Origin: Diplolepis rosae
Lineage: Eukaryota; Arthropoda; Insecta; Hymenoptera; Diplolepididae
Assembly: GCA_030998225.1 (NCBI GenBank)
Contig: JAPYXD010000704.1
Span: forward strand, 15,438,001 to 15,502,000
Reading direction: 5' to 3'
DNA length: 64,000 bases
In this document: positions 30,583 to 43,645 of the stretch, piece by piece
How the letters are laid out: the number at the start of each line of letters is the position of its first letter
Position numbering within the stretch: the stretch's first letter is position 1
The notes under the pieces: model-generated
Told to the model about the DNA's origin: nothing
Seen by the model: only the letters and a program-made list of their open reading frames with translations
Database searches by the model: none
Program-made: the position numbers and the translations under genes

Positions 30583-33297
30583 TCTTTGCAATGTGCAATA
30601 ATTTTTTATGACTAAAATTGACAAAAATTGGAATTAAAAATTGACCTCTTTGTTTTGTAAACAATTTCTGCGAATGTCCCTTTATGCTACTATTTGACAA
30701 AAGTTTAAAAAAAAAATTTTTAATTTCAGATTGACTAAAGTATTAAAAAGACAATCGGCGATATGTACTTTGAAGTGTGTAAAAAAATTCGACAGAAAAA
30801 TTACAGAATTCCACAACACTAAACAAATGTAAAATCTGAAGAGGATGACATAGTGTTCATAGAAACGTCATTAAAGAAATTAAAGAAAACATCTGGATTG
30901 TCCGAGGTTGGTCATTTTCCTGCTTTCAATGAAGAAAATTAGTCGGACGTTTTTTTATGTTAATTGTTGTGGGTAATAAAGACAAAAGAGGACGGAAGAA
31001 AGAAAAAGAAGGAAAGGGTTTTGGAAGGTTGCCTTCTTTTTTCTTTCCATCTTTTCTGTTGGGTTCTCATAATCCTTTATTTTAAGAAATTGTTTTAGTC
31101 CAAATTTCGTCATTTTTTTATATTTTGAGGCTTCGAATAATTTAGAATTCTTGAAATTTTGAATGCTCCGATTAAAATTTTTTGTAAGAATCTGTAATTA
31201 TTTATTTCATTTTTTTAATCATTCAAATTCTAGCTTAATATTTAAATTTTCTCTAAATTTTATTCTGGTCTATGATGATTTATTGTATTTTATTGTGATA
31301 AAAAATATTCACCAGGAATCTGAAAACAAGTGCAGAGAAAAGTTAATACTTTCTTTTTACTGTGAAAAAAATGTAATGATATTGTAAAAACTTAAAAAAC
31401 TAAATGTGTTGACCATGATCAAGATAATAAATAATTAATTGAATTAAAGCAAATGAAAATAAAAACGAGTAAACACGTGCTTCTAAATGAATAATTCATT
31501 TATTCCAGTAAAAATAACTCAAAAGCTATTTTCAGTATTTTATAATAGCATCTTTCTGAAAGTGGAAAAATCTTATTTTCCGTTGAGATTACAATATCTT
31601 GCGTTTAATGGAAAACTAAACTTTTTGATTGGCGGATGCATATACAAGTGAAAATGACGTTATATGCGAGTCTATGATGTATCATAAATATGCTGAAAAC
31701 GCGCAGACTCTTTAAGTTTAGGGGTAGGTGATTTCGGAACTAGATTTAACGCCCGTACGAAGAGACGCCACGCGTCGAGACGCTCAGTGCCGTTCTGTTT
31801 GCGCGTCGGGACGCTCCTTTCTTACTGTGATCGCGGTACCACATTTTCGTATTGAAACTAAAAGAAATTTATTATTAATCAAACTTTATCAAGAGTAGAT
31901 CTCAAAAACTACATTTTACTAGTGAGTAAACATTTTTAATTGAACAAATCAACGTTATTCTTGAATTTCCATGTAAAAACAACGATTATATGCAAAAAAA
32001 TTTAAGAATTATCAAGAAATTTAATAGAGCATAAAATTTTATGTTTTATAATTAATTTTTCGTTTGACCCTTGATTAAAATTTTATGAAAATTTCAAGTT
32101 GCGCTGAAGTACAAACATAAAAGAGTTACGTTACAAAGTTAAAACTATTGTTTCTATAATATTATTTTAGCACCTTTTATATGGATCAAAAGTAAAATTA
32201 ACTCATTATTTTTAATGTTATTGTTCTAGCAAGTTTTTGTAAGTTTTCCAAGACTTTCAACTATAGGATCTAGGGTTTCTTTTTGAATTTTTAAAATTTT
32301 ACTATACGATTTCTTTGAAAGTTAAAATTCATAGAACAAAGGGGCAGTTAAGTTAAGCAATAACGCATTGCGCAAATCAAATAAACAAAATTTATTTAAA
32401 TCATAGATAGAATTAAATTTTTTCTTGATGAGTTAACTCTTTTTTATTTTCTTCTAAAGTTGTTTTCATTGATTTAATACAATTATATTCAAAATATTCC
32501 AATTAAATTGAAAAGTTCAAATTAAAAGTAATATGTTATAATTCAAATATTTGTTTCCCTTATTTCAATAAAACATATCACACTTTTATTTTAATTATAA
32601 AACTTACTATTTCTTGAAAACATATTTCATAATTTATTGACTGGTTTTAATTTTTAAAAAGTTTCCTTATGGCACCTGCGTATGATTGAAGCAATCATTA
32701 ATTATTTCGTTGTGCTCAAAGTTATACAATACACAAATTCAAGAGACGGAAAATATCTTTACCCTGAAATTGAGTTACGAACATACAAGCATGACTTGCG
32801 ATCGTAATAACATTGTAAATTGGATCGAATTTAACTCTCGATTTACTCTATTGACGATCTATTGTGACAGTCCTTCTTGATTGTATGCATCACGAATATC
32901 ACGATCTTGAACGCTTAGATGATAAAACGGTTTCTTGCACTCTCTAAATGTCGAAATTTTATTACGTTTTTGGGAAAACATCGCAAAAATCCTATACCTA
33001 CATTTTCAAAATTTAGGCCCATTACTAGAATAATAATTTTTTCTAAATAACGAAAAAATCGTGAATTAAATCTACTAAAAGCAATATCACCTCTCAAGAC
33101 ATCTCCACCCAAAAATAAGTATACAAAATCTATTGTTTTTAATTGAGAATAAAATCGGTATCGTAAGCATAAAAAGTTCTATCTTATTGAGAAAAATCGA
33201 TTTTCCTTTTCATGATCTTTTATGTCCTTTTTTAAAAACATTATTATTTCGTAGTAAAAAAAATATTTTGATTCCAAAATTTTTACATGTTAAAGTA
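30583..33297. other. Intergenic, unassigned
   Basis: Mostly AT-rich. A GC-rich, CpG-containing patch at 31745-31830 (GACGCCACGCGTCGAGACGC) could be a promoter or a repeat end. No coding region follows that I recognise. Confidence 0.35.
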
Positions 33298-34644
33298 GGG
33301 GAGAAGCGGCGAAATTGGCGCACCTAATAGAAAGTGCGAGTTTAAAAAGAAAGTATATGACTAAAAATTATGAAAAAATATTTATTTAATAGCTGGATAT
33401 CTTTTCTATACTTTCCAATGGATAAAGATTGCATTGAAAATTATTAAAGCAGGTTTTTATTCAGATTTCCGAAGGACTGCACCTGCGTCAATTTACCCGC
33501 CATGTCGGGTAAATTGACGCACTAATATTATAATCTTCTCTTGCCACGTATTAGTTATATTTTCATAGATTTAGAATTACATTTCAGTAGCAAAGGTTGA
33601 TGAAAAGAGGTAGTTATAATTTGAAACTAAATTTGAGATAGTATATCAAGATATGTGAAGTTTTTTATACCTTTATTCACATAAACCAGCCAAAGTTAAA
33701 ATATATTTTATATTTGTACAATAAAATACTGGCAATTGTGGATATTTAAGTGAATATTCAAATTGAAATCATTTTTATAGAGAATTATTTGAATTTCTAA
33801 TCAGAAGTATATACAATTATTAACTTTAGAAGACTTATAAATAATAGAAACAATCAATCAAAAATACAAATTTTTTACTTACATTGCTTTCACATCTTAA
33901 AATCGAGAAAACTTTCAAAACACTGTCAGACTGCAAATTAATTATTAAAAATCGCTTTTAAAATGCCTTAATACCTCAAACTTAAAAAAAATTTAACCAC
34001 TGATTGTTCAAATGAATATAACCTTACAAAGTCGTTACATCAGTTTTGCGAACCACATTACCTCCCATGTCACAAAAAATCTTAAGAAAAAGATTAGCAG
34101 AAAAGTCCAGCAACATTCAAATGTATATATCTATATATTAATAATTGTGTACTTACTATCTTCTTTATATTTTCAATCATAAACATCCGAGCACTTGACT
34201 TCAGTCACCGGTTTCCAGAAACACAACACGTGTGCCAACTTCGCCTCTGATTTGAATCTCGTATGCGCCAATTTTGTCGCAAGTGTATCGTTCATTAATT
34301 AAATACTTTTTACGTAAAATGCTTATTTTTTCATACAAATATTCTATCCTAATCGTAAGATTAAATATCAAAGATTATAAAATCGTTGCATTAATCTAAT
34401 TCACCTTGAATTACTATTATTTAACGATTTAACTCAATGGCTTCGAACATAACCATTATGTCAAAAAACGATTAATCGCAATAAAACTGTATTAAGCAAT
34501 TAGATTTTTATAATGTTTTCTATCAAATACATATCATACAAGAATGCACACGATAGAACTATTTTTATTTTTTGTTATGTTATCATTTTCTGAAAAATAG
34601 GGTGCGCCAATTTAGACGACGCGCCAATTTCGCCGCTTCTCCCC
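33298..34644. mobile_element. TA-flanked non-autonomous DNA transposon with GGGGAGAAGCGGCG ends
   Basis: The left end GGGGAGAAGCGGCGAAATTG and the right end (mirror) are perfect over 24 bp. TA flanks both (33296-33297 and 34645-34646). Subterminal copies of TGCGCCAATTT/AATTGACGCAC occur near 33488-33525 and 34262-34280. The interior has no transposase. TA duplication places it with Tc1/mariner-like elements. Confidence 0.85.
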
Positions 34645-36010
34645 TAAATATCTTAAATTGATAGAAAATTTTTTTTTGACTTTTTTTATAATCAGAATAG
34701 CGGCGTGAAAAATGACCTCTCTTTCCATTGCGTTGATAAAAAATTAAAGACAAATGACCTGAAATCAAAAAATAAAACAGATTCTCAATTTCTATATTTT
34801 TGGCTATGGCCCGTACTAGTATCAGATATTTTTAGCAAACAAAAAAACAAAATGACGGCTATTTGGAATTTTTTCAGGATTTCTGCAACTTTAATTGTTT
34901 ATAACTTTGTTAAGGTAGTTCGTTCACGAAAATTAGACCTCAGGCAAAAATAGATAATTTTGCTTTCAAGAATAGCAATATTATTATTGAAGGGCTAATT
35001 TGAAAGAGAAAAGACTATTTTTCATGAAAAAAACTTGAAAGACAAAAAAATAATTTTATTAATAAATTTTATTTTTGCCCAAACTTATTTTCTTGTCGCT
35101 TCGAGCCAAATTTTTAAAAATGATGTGGTTCTAATAAATCACGGTTCATTTTGTTAGGAAAAAGATTCTCTACAACTTGACCGTTTCTAATTTTAAGAAA
35201 TGAATTTTTTAATGGCTGAAATTATAAGTAAACAATTTTTCAAAACAAAATTACAAAAAATTAAAAAACGAACGAATTTTTGAAAAATCGATCAACGCAA
35301 GGTGAAAAAGTGCAGTTTTAAGAAAAACGCTTTCAAAGTTTTCTTTACTAAAACATTTTTTATAGATGAAAATGGTGGTGAATCATAAACGGAGAAACTC
35401 TTCATTGTAAAATCTAGTTCTATTATATTTATTTTTACTAAAAGTCAATAGGAAGCGAGGATATAGTAACAAAACTTGTTTTATTAACTACAACGATATG
35501 AGGAAATACTTTTTCTAAACCAATTGTAAATATAGTGTAACTTTATAAATTACTATTGAAAGTTGGAAAGATTAATATATTTTGTGCCAAATTGAAACTA
35601 GAAATAAGTGATACTTATATAAATAAAAAGTATAACTACCAATGCAAGAATTGATCTTTTGAATAACATAAATTGCAAAATAGTTTAGAGAAATTACCAT
35701 TGTCAACAGTAATGAACAATGGAGAAAGAAAAACTTGAATATTTTGCAATCGAGTACTTCATATATTGCTCATATAATCGCTCCATGTGCTTGTTATGAT
35801 TATTTGTCGGTACCCTATATAGTAATATATTTTTTTACATTTGAATGTGGCGGCTTTCTAACTTACAATTTTGTCTAGCAGAGGGACTATCCAGCTTCTT
35901 TTCGCAAATTGTAAAAGTTTTCACAGTTTAGTATATAATGAAGTTGCTACATTCTAATTTTCATATCACTGAGATGCGCTTATGAAAACTTTCGCAATAG
36001 TTCTGGTTGA
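34645..36010. other. Intergenic; source of a duplicated 60-bp segment
   Basis: AT-rich, no gene. Positions 35561-35621 (GGAAAGATTAATAT ... GATACTTATATAAA) recur at 36491-36551 inside the tandem array. Confidence 0.5.
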
Positions 36011-36019
36011 ATTCTGACT

Positions 36020-36800
36020 ATATACAACATTCAAATACTGGCTATAAACCAACATAGTAGTTTCATCGACAGTTGGAACTCTACTGGTTTGCTACTGCCG
36101 TAGTACTGATTATTATTACTGGTCAAATACCGACAAGTAAGATTATCCAACATTCGGTACAGTACTGGCTTAGTTTTGTCTGTAAACAGAATCCAAATAC
36201 TGGCAATCAACCGACATAGGAATCTCATAGACAGTTAGAATTCTATTGGTTTGCTACTGCCGCAGAACTGATTATTATTACTGGTCAAATACCGACAAGT
36301 GAGATTTTCCAACATTCGGTACAGTACTGGCTTAGTTTTGCCTGTAAACAGAATCCAAATACTGGCTATCAACCGACATAGGAATCTCATAGACAGTTAG
36401 AATTCTATTGGTTTGACTGCCGCAGAACTGATTATTATTACTGGTCAAATACCGACAAGTGAGATTTTTCAACATTCGGCACAGTACTGGTGGAAAGATT
36501 AATATCATTGGTGCCAAATTGAAACTAGAAATAAGTGATACTTATATAAACTGGTATACTACTGGTGCAGTACTGATTATTATTATTGGCAAAATACCAA
36601 CAAAGGAGGTGCTCCAACTTTCGTAACAGTACTGGCTTAGTGTTGGCTGTAAACAGAATCCAAATACTGGCTATCAACCGACATAGGAATCTGATAGACA
36701 GTTGGCATTCTACTGGATTGCTCCTGCCGCAGTACTGATTATTATTACTCTCAAAATACCGACAAAGAAGGTATACCAACCTTGGGCACAGTACTTGTTG
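36020..36800 (+). repeat. ~158-bp tandem array with AGTACTGG motifs
   Basis: CAGTACTGGCTTAGTTTTG begins units at about 36166 and 36324, with further unit starts near 36483 and 36632. Each contains GTAAACAGAATCCAAATACT, CAACCGACATAGGAATCT, ACTGATTATTATTACTGG and AATACCGACAA. One unit is interrupted by the 60-bp segment at 36491-36551. Confidence 0.85.
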
Positions 36801-36906
36801 AGTTTATTTTGACATATCCATTCAAAATGTATTTTTATAAATAATTTCATAATTATTTTTCGTTGAGTGCTCCATACATTTTATAGTTTTTTTTGCAAAA
36901 GAACTA

Positions 36907-38043
36907 CACGGAAAAAATTTGTCGCTTAAAAAGTCATCGACTTTGTATAATACTCGTGGATAGGTTAGAAAGTCGACTAAACATTATGAGCCTCCTTATT
37001 GAAGAATATGATAGATAGTCGCTGAAAATGTAAAACGTAAATTCGAAAGTTTAAGTGACAGTCGCGGAAAATTTAAAACACCGTGGGTTGGGTTCCATTG
37101 TCTCTAAACCAGGCATCGAAAGTCTAAGTGACAGTCGAAGAAAATTTTGAACAGTGTAAAAAGGAAAATATTATTTTCTGTGATATGATCCTGCACTTAT
37201 ATAGTTAATTATTTTTCACTTTTACATTACCTATATAATCCTAATATGAACTTACCATTATATTTAACACTGCAACAATTACAGAAACGCAATTTTTTAT
37301 AAACACTTCGCAGCACCGAGAATCGAACGCTAGCACGCACGCACGCACCCTAACCTAATTCTAATCGCACGCCTTAACCCGCATATCCGTTACATGTCAT
37401 GGAGACTTGTGTAAAATATTTGGATCACATTCAGAGTTTGAAGGCAAATCTAAAATAATAGATAAATTTCAAATTTGACGTAATACACTTTATCAAGGTA
37501 AACATATACTTACTCGGAACTAATTCTTCAATGTACGCTTCAATCCAGATTCAAACGAAACCAAACGACACGTAATCTCAAAATCTAACCAAAATTATTA
37601 CAAAAACATAAAGCTGAGCTGCATTATCTGCTGTGCGATGCTACGAATTACGTTTCTGCGCATCGCTTTTTGCCACTGTCGAAGAAATTTTAGAAGACGG
37701 CATATAAAATCTGATGGACTTTAGAATACAATTTACAAAACTATTTGTTTGAATTACTTTCATTTCAAATTATTCGATAGTCTTTTAAAATCTATGACAA
37801 ATGAATCCAAAGATTATGAAACTTTTCATTACTTCTTAGAAAAGATCAGTTAGTGTTTAAAATACTTTTATAATAGTAAATACGCGACTTTTTTTCTTCG
37901 ACCTGGTTTTCTAAAAGTTAGTCGACTTTTTTCTACTATTTCCTAAAAGTCATTGAAACCTTACAAGACTTTCTCCGATTTTACTTTCTGTCCACGACTC
38001 TTCGAATAGTCTGTTAAATTTTAAGCGACAAATTTTTTCCGTG
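36907..38043. mobile_element. TA-flanked 1137-bp element with CACGGAAAAAATTTGTCGC ends
   Basis: The left end (36907) and right end (38043) mirror each other over ~25 bp (CACGGAAAAAATTTGTCGCT), with TA on both sides (36905-36906, 38044-38045). Subterminal matches include GTCGACTTT-like words. Inside, GCACCGAGAATCGAACGC at 37312-37329 resembles an inverted B-box and precedes (GCAC)n. No transposase. Confidence 0.85.
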
Positions 38044-38204
38044 TATATTTTTCAGTACAAAATGTAAAATTTTAATAAAATGTTTTAGATCCAATTTGTA
38101 TAAATTTACTTTTAAATAGTATTGTAAGACTTAACGATCAATCCAGCTTCTAATATAGCTATACTAGAAGTTAGAATAATTTTGAAGTTACAAAATTTAC
38201 CAGA

Positions 38205-39011
38205 TAAAATCCAGTCAGTATCGGCAGCTAGTACTCAATCAGTACTACTTTAAAATATCAGAACAGTACTGACTGCCAACTCCCAGTTGAGTTATCATTA
38301 GGTATCTAGCTAGTACCGGCGACTGATAGTACTGGACCAGTATTGCTTTTAAGTACCAGTTTAGTACTTACTGCTAACTCCCAGCGGAATTATAATTGTG
38401 GGTCTTGTCAGTACTATACCAGTACTGATTGATAGCACTGGGCCAGTACTGCTTCCAAGTACCAGACTGGACAGTACCATTACTGACTGACTTAACTCCC
38501 AGTTGAGTTATCATTAGATGTCTAGCTACTACCGGCGACGGATAGTACTGGACCAGTATTGCTTTTAAGTGCCATTCCAGTACTGACTGCCAACTCCCAG
38601 TTGTGTTATCATTAGATGTCTAGCTGGTACCGACGGCTGATAGTACTGGGCCAGTACTGCTTTTAAGTATCAGTCCAGTACCGACTTCCAACTCCCAGCC
38701 GAGTTATAATTGTGGGTCGATTGATAGAACTGGGCCAGTACTGCTTCCAAGTACCAGACTGGACAGTACCATTACTGACTGCCAACTCCCAGTTGAGTTA
38801 TCATTAGATGTCTAGCTGGTACCGGCGGCTGTTAGTACTAGAGATTGACAGTACTAGACCAGTACTGATTCCAAGTATCAGACCATTACTGGCTGCTAAC
38901 TCTGAGCTCAGTCAGTATCCATGCCGATACTGCACCAGTAATGTGTCAGTACTAGAAATCCGACGGCGGTACTGGCGTGGTACTGCGCCAGTAGTAAATT
39001 TCCACCTGGGT
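38205..39011 (+). repeat. CCAGTACTG-rich array with alternating long and short units
   Basis: Recurring blocks: CCAACTCCCAGTTGAGTTAT, CATTAGATGTCTAGCTGGTA, GATAGTACTGGGCCAGTACT, GCTTCCAAGTACCAGACTGG. Two sub-types differ by either ATTATAATTGTGGGTC or TTATCATTAGATGTCTAGC, and the two alternate along the array. It shares the AGTACTGG core with the array at 36020-36800 on the other side of the TA-flanked element. Confidence 0.85.
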
Positions 39012-40377
39012 AACTGATGAATACAGATAAATTGTAAATGAAATATCTCACAAATTATATCAAATTACTATTTTTCTTTGACAAAAATAAATATTATTAA
39101 TTCATCTGATCATTTATTGTTAACTTTTTAAATGATCGTTATAGTCTGAAATATTAAAAATTTCCATTTCTATTTGCCATTTTGCGTATGTAAAAAAAGC
39201 TTCTCTGAGTCTTTTTTATTTTAATATACAGAAAGAAAAGAGAAACTAAAGGTCACTCATTTTTGTTATAAATACACTACATTACAAACAATCTAAATAT
39301 TTAGATTTAATTCAAGAACATAGTAAAATTTGCAATTACGGTCGAAATACATGATTAAATTAAACCGAGAAATATACGTTTGTGCTGAATTTTATTCAAT
39401 GTGTGCCTAATGAATACTTTAGGAAGTTAAATTTATCAAAGGTATTTTAATATTTGAGCTTTTTTTTCTCTGTGGAACATAATCTAAGTTTGATTAAAAC
39501 AAAATTTGCAATGAGATATCGATGAAATTTCTCAACCTGTTTTGATTCATAGCAAAATTCTGACAAAATGATTCACAAATGCGATTAAAAAAAAAAATAC
39601 CCTTGCGTTTCCCTTGAGTGCAGTGATAAATCATTGAGGTTGAGGGTTTCTAGAGTGTTTGGAGGGTCGACACAGTCGTATTATGAAAGATCAAACATCA
39701 CTTACGCGGTAGATCAGACAATCTCAAGATTCTTCGTCATTTCTTAAATTATATTGCAAATCATATTTCTTATAAATTGAAGATTATTGCCTTTCATTAT
39801 AATATAATATTTTAATTAAAAAAGAAAGCATTTAGATTGAAGCAATGTAAATTACAACATTTTTATTTATTTATTATATTTATATTTATTTATTATATTT
39901 ATTTATTATTGATTTGTAACTGAAATTAAAGTTTTAAGTTATCGATAACGTGATAAAAAGTTATGTTATTGATATTTTTATTGTGAGTTTCTGAAAAAGT
40001 TATTCAATCTGTAACTTTTAAAAAAAATTTTTACTCCTAATAAGTGACTTTCCAGCATTTCAAAAATAAGCTTCTTAAAAATTCTTAGATTCACATGTAG
40101 ATAGCGATTATCCGTAAATATAAAAGAAAGCACTTTCACAAATTCATGTGTGTGATATATATATATGAAAGGCACAAGTCTAAAAGTGCTGAACTTCTTT
40201 TTGGCATAAAATAATGTTAATTTTTTATGGTTTAAGCTCTTAGCTCATGAAAAAGCCTAGCCGGATAAGCATAATAAAAATGGTCCCAATGGGAATGGAA
40301 CTAGTAGTAACCCTACTTTTCTCCTTTCAAAATTACTTGCATCCTCGAGTTTCATGATTCTACTTATTTTTCTTATA
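39012..40377. other. Intergenic, unassigned
   Basis: AT-rich. An AT microsatellite-like TTTATTTATTATA stretch lies at 39861-39911. No gene. Confidence 0.4.
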
Positions 40378-40606
40378 CACTGAAAAAAATGGTTAGTAAA
40401 ACCAGCTACTTCGGTTTGTAAAATATGCCTCAGCTATTTTATTAGTAAGCACAACAATTTTTTCTGTTGGTGTTACTACCCAAGTTCTTGTAATAACAAT
40501 TGAGATTGTATCAACAACAAAAAAAATTGTTGTGCTAACTAATAAAATAGCTGAGGCATATTTTACAAACCGAAGTAGTTGGTTTTACTAACCATTTTTT
40601 TCAGTG
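40378..40606. mobile_element. TA-flanked 229-bp MITE with ~90-bp inverted repeats
   Basis: Ends CACTGAAAAAAATGGTTAGT and mirror, TA on both sides (40376-40377 and 40607-40608). The arms also share GCTACTTCGGTTTGTAAAA and AGCTATTTTATTAGT with only a few differences, so it is recent. Confidence 0.9.
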
Positions 40607-41469
40607 TAATAGTAAAAACATTATTTTTTATATTTTTTAGAAAAATAGTCGGCAAGGTTCTTGGTAAAATCAAAAACTTATCGAAAATAACCCTATTGAG
40701 AATATTATATGGGTAATTCTCCAAACACAGGGTACTTTTAAAATATGTACATTTTTTCGAAAAATTTTTGAAATTTGTTTCTTTTTGTTCAAAGTAGGTT
40801 CATTACCTCAAAAAGAAAGACTTTTTGGAGTGTCCACGCTACAAACTTATTTATAGGTCTTGTGTAGTTTTTTAACATCACGCATTATTCAATTTCCTGT
40901 AATTCAAATTCAATCCTAAAAGGAAGAAGAGAATGAAATAAAAAATTTAAGAATAATGAGAAATAGAATATAAAATAATTATCAAATGGGAAAAACGTGA
41001 AAATAATTATTTTTGTCTGCCGTACACCAAAGTTAGCCTTGTCGGTGTCGTTTTGCGTGCGGAAAGATAAGTTTCCCGCACTTGAATTACTTCTAGGCAA
41101 AACTTTTTCGGAAGGGTGCTATTTTTTGTTTTTTTTTTACTTTTACTTTCTATATTTGTTTAATTTTTTAAAAGTAATAACTTTAAGCCTTTTAAATCTT
41201 TTTTTATTTTTCAATACTAAAACTTTTCCAAATCTTTAAAGTTTAATGCCCTGTCTTCATTTAAAATTTCTTCGATTTATTATCTAATTTTCTTTATTAA
41301 ATATTTGAACAGTCTTTCAATCACAAATGTTGAAAGATCTTATTCAACTCTTTTTAATTTCTGAGATTTTAATGAATTAACATTTTAAACTTTTCGACTC
41401 TTCCAAGCAATGATTATAAAACGAGAAAAAAATATGCCTTAGCCCGTATTTGAACCAATATCTGTCAAG
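40607..41469. other. Intergenic, unassigned
   Basis: AT-rich. TCGTTTTGCGTGCGGAAAG at 41048-41066 belongs to the same family as the hairpin at 3422-3530. No gene. Confidence 0.4.
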
Positions 41470-41542
41470 GCCTTAGTGTCGTAATCGGTAGCGCGCCGTT
41501 CATTTAAAGTTGGTGATTCCGGTTCGAATCCCGGCTAAGGCA
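41470..41542 (+). tRNA. tRNA-like gene or pseudogene (73 nt)
   Basis: Acceptor stem GCCTTAG/CTAAGGC pairs perfectly with discriminator A at 41542. The D-loop has ATCGGTAGCGC and the B-box is GGTTCGAATCC. Total length of 73 nt is right and a TTTTT terminator follows at 41546. The anticodon stem pairs poorly, position 33 would be A if the loop is CATTTAA (TTT anticodon, Lys), and the T-stem has one C-C mismatch. It is therefore likely a degenerate tRNA or a tRNA-derived SINE head. Confidence 0.55.
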
Positions 41543-43645
41543 GACTTTTTCTAGTTCTTTAATTATTGTCTAAAGGTGTCGAAAAAAAGGTCAATTAAAT
41601 TACATCTTAAATTTTCGGAAACCGAATCTAACGATAGGATAAGAAACTCTGGATTTGGTTTGAAATTTTTTTTTAATGAGACAATTTTACTTCATGAATT
41701 CCAAACACCCTGAATATACCGATTGCATTCAAGTTATAACTTTTGTCGAGAGCTATTCATCACAATCTAGTAAATTTCCAGCCATATTGTACGAAATACC
41801 AATAAATGATCTTCCTGAACTTTGAAAGACTAACCTAATAAAGCTTTTCATTTGAATGTACAGTAGGTCACAGACATATGTATATAAAGTGCAACCGAAA
41901 GTCACGCAATCAATCTTCCTCTGGCATCCTCGTCCCATATCGTAGAGCAATTTTGGTTTTGGGTATTCTGAATAATTAGTTCGTCACTGTTCAGTACTCT
42001 ACTACTCTGAGAATATGCATAACGTCAGGGGCATAATTACAAATTTACCTGGAACAATAAAGCAACGGTAGCAAAACGTGTTGAATGACGACCAAAACCT
42101 CTAACTAGTAACATTTGTTTTTGCTAGAAACAATTTGCGTATGTGATCGACAGACCAGGTAGAAATTTTAGTTCATTCAATATTATCAATTAATTCCAAA
42201 CTAATCGATTTCAATTAATAGCTTTGATTATATTTATACACGTTTTAAATTCCGGCTTATCAAAAATTCAAATAATTCTAGTAGTAAAATTGTATTATAT
42301 TGTTAATTTACTCATTTCAGAGTTTTCCAAACGGAACAAAAGTTCATTGAATGACAAAAAATTGCCCTGGGTAACTTGCTGCTGTTCGTATCAAATAAAA
42401 GTATATTTTTTGTTTCTGAATAAAGATAGTATTGACTTAAATATTGCACTTTGTTATTTTATAACTTCGTAATGTATATATAAAATTTCTTGACAATTTC
42501 ACAGTAGAATTGCCCCTTAATATATTTACGAATTTTTGAAACCTAAATCAATGAAATGCATTGTCAGTCGGCGACCATTCACTCATTTCCAGTTAATGAA
42601 GCTTTTTATATAGATATTTAATAATCATTTTTGATCTCCCTCAAAGATATATAATCCGATTAGAAATTGACATAAGAAGGGAGAAGCTTACTGCAATTTA
42701 CTCGATTGGTCTTTTTCAATTCCTGAAAGCATTAGAAGGACATCTCTTGAACATAATCTTTCAATAAGGTTTGCTTTTAAAGTACTTCCGCTAAGAAAAT
42801 AAAATATATCCTACTTAACTTGGCATTTACCTTTAGATTTATTAAATTTAAATAACAAGATTATACGACCTTGGTTCCAGGTGAAGAATAATTCTTAACG
42901 TATCTTGGAAGAGTTTATTTTAAAAATTACGTGGATATTCTTTTTCTTATGCTTTTAAGTTTATAGCATTTGTCTTCGCTAGTTGCCAACAGCATTGTTC
43001 CTATAGATTCAAAATTTTTTACAAAAAGTTCAGTTCAATCAACAGATTTTCTGTACATTCACTGAAACAATTTCTTAATTTTCAGTTACAAATTGTTGAA
43101 TATTCTGATACATAACACTGGAAATTCTGAAACTTGTAACAGGAATAATTTTACGTTTTGGGTAATTGAAGTTTTATGCAGTTACATGTAATTGAAAATT
43201 TTGTTACAGTTTCGTTATTTTGTTTCAAAAATGTGTTTTTTCCAAATGCGCGTAATAATGATACGACTAAGCGTATCAAAAACTTGAATGGGTCATCGGC
43301 GTACACGACACGCGCGCTTAAAATCGCTGAAAACATCAGAACAAAATGTTTATCCCATTATACAATTCACATATTTAGAAAGCTGAAGAATCTAGCTTCA
43401 CAGAAAGCAAGATAAAATTCTTTTAAAAATGTCCCTTTTCCAAAAAAATGCAAAACCAATATTCAAACTGAAAAATTTATATGAAAATTTTTTTTTTTCA
43501 AAATAGTTGAAACCATTGAAAAGAACGGAAAAACTATGAAAACCAATATATGCAAAACATGATTAAAAAAAAAAATGCAAGTTATTTATAATATACCCTT
43601 GTTGGAAGTAAAAAGATAGAAAGAGATACAAACAGGGGTATAGTA
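41543..43645. other. Intergenic, unassigned
   Basis: AT-rich with short frames only. Nothing recognised. Confidence 0.4.

Noticed and set aside
31745..31830. CpG-rich patch as a promoter
   Set aside because: No downstream gene or clear core promoter elements; composition alone is weak evidence.
36031..36779. Open frames with repeated RYFTSNNNQYCGSS-like peptides
   Set aside because: Translation of the 158-bp tandem repeat; no independent coding evidence.
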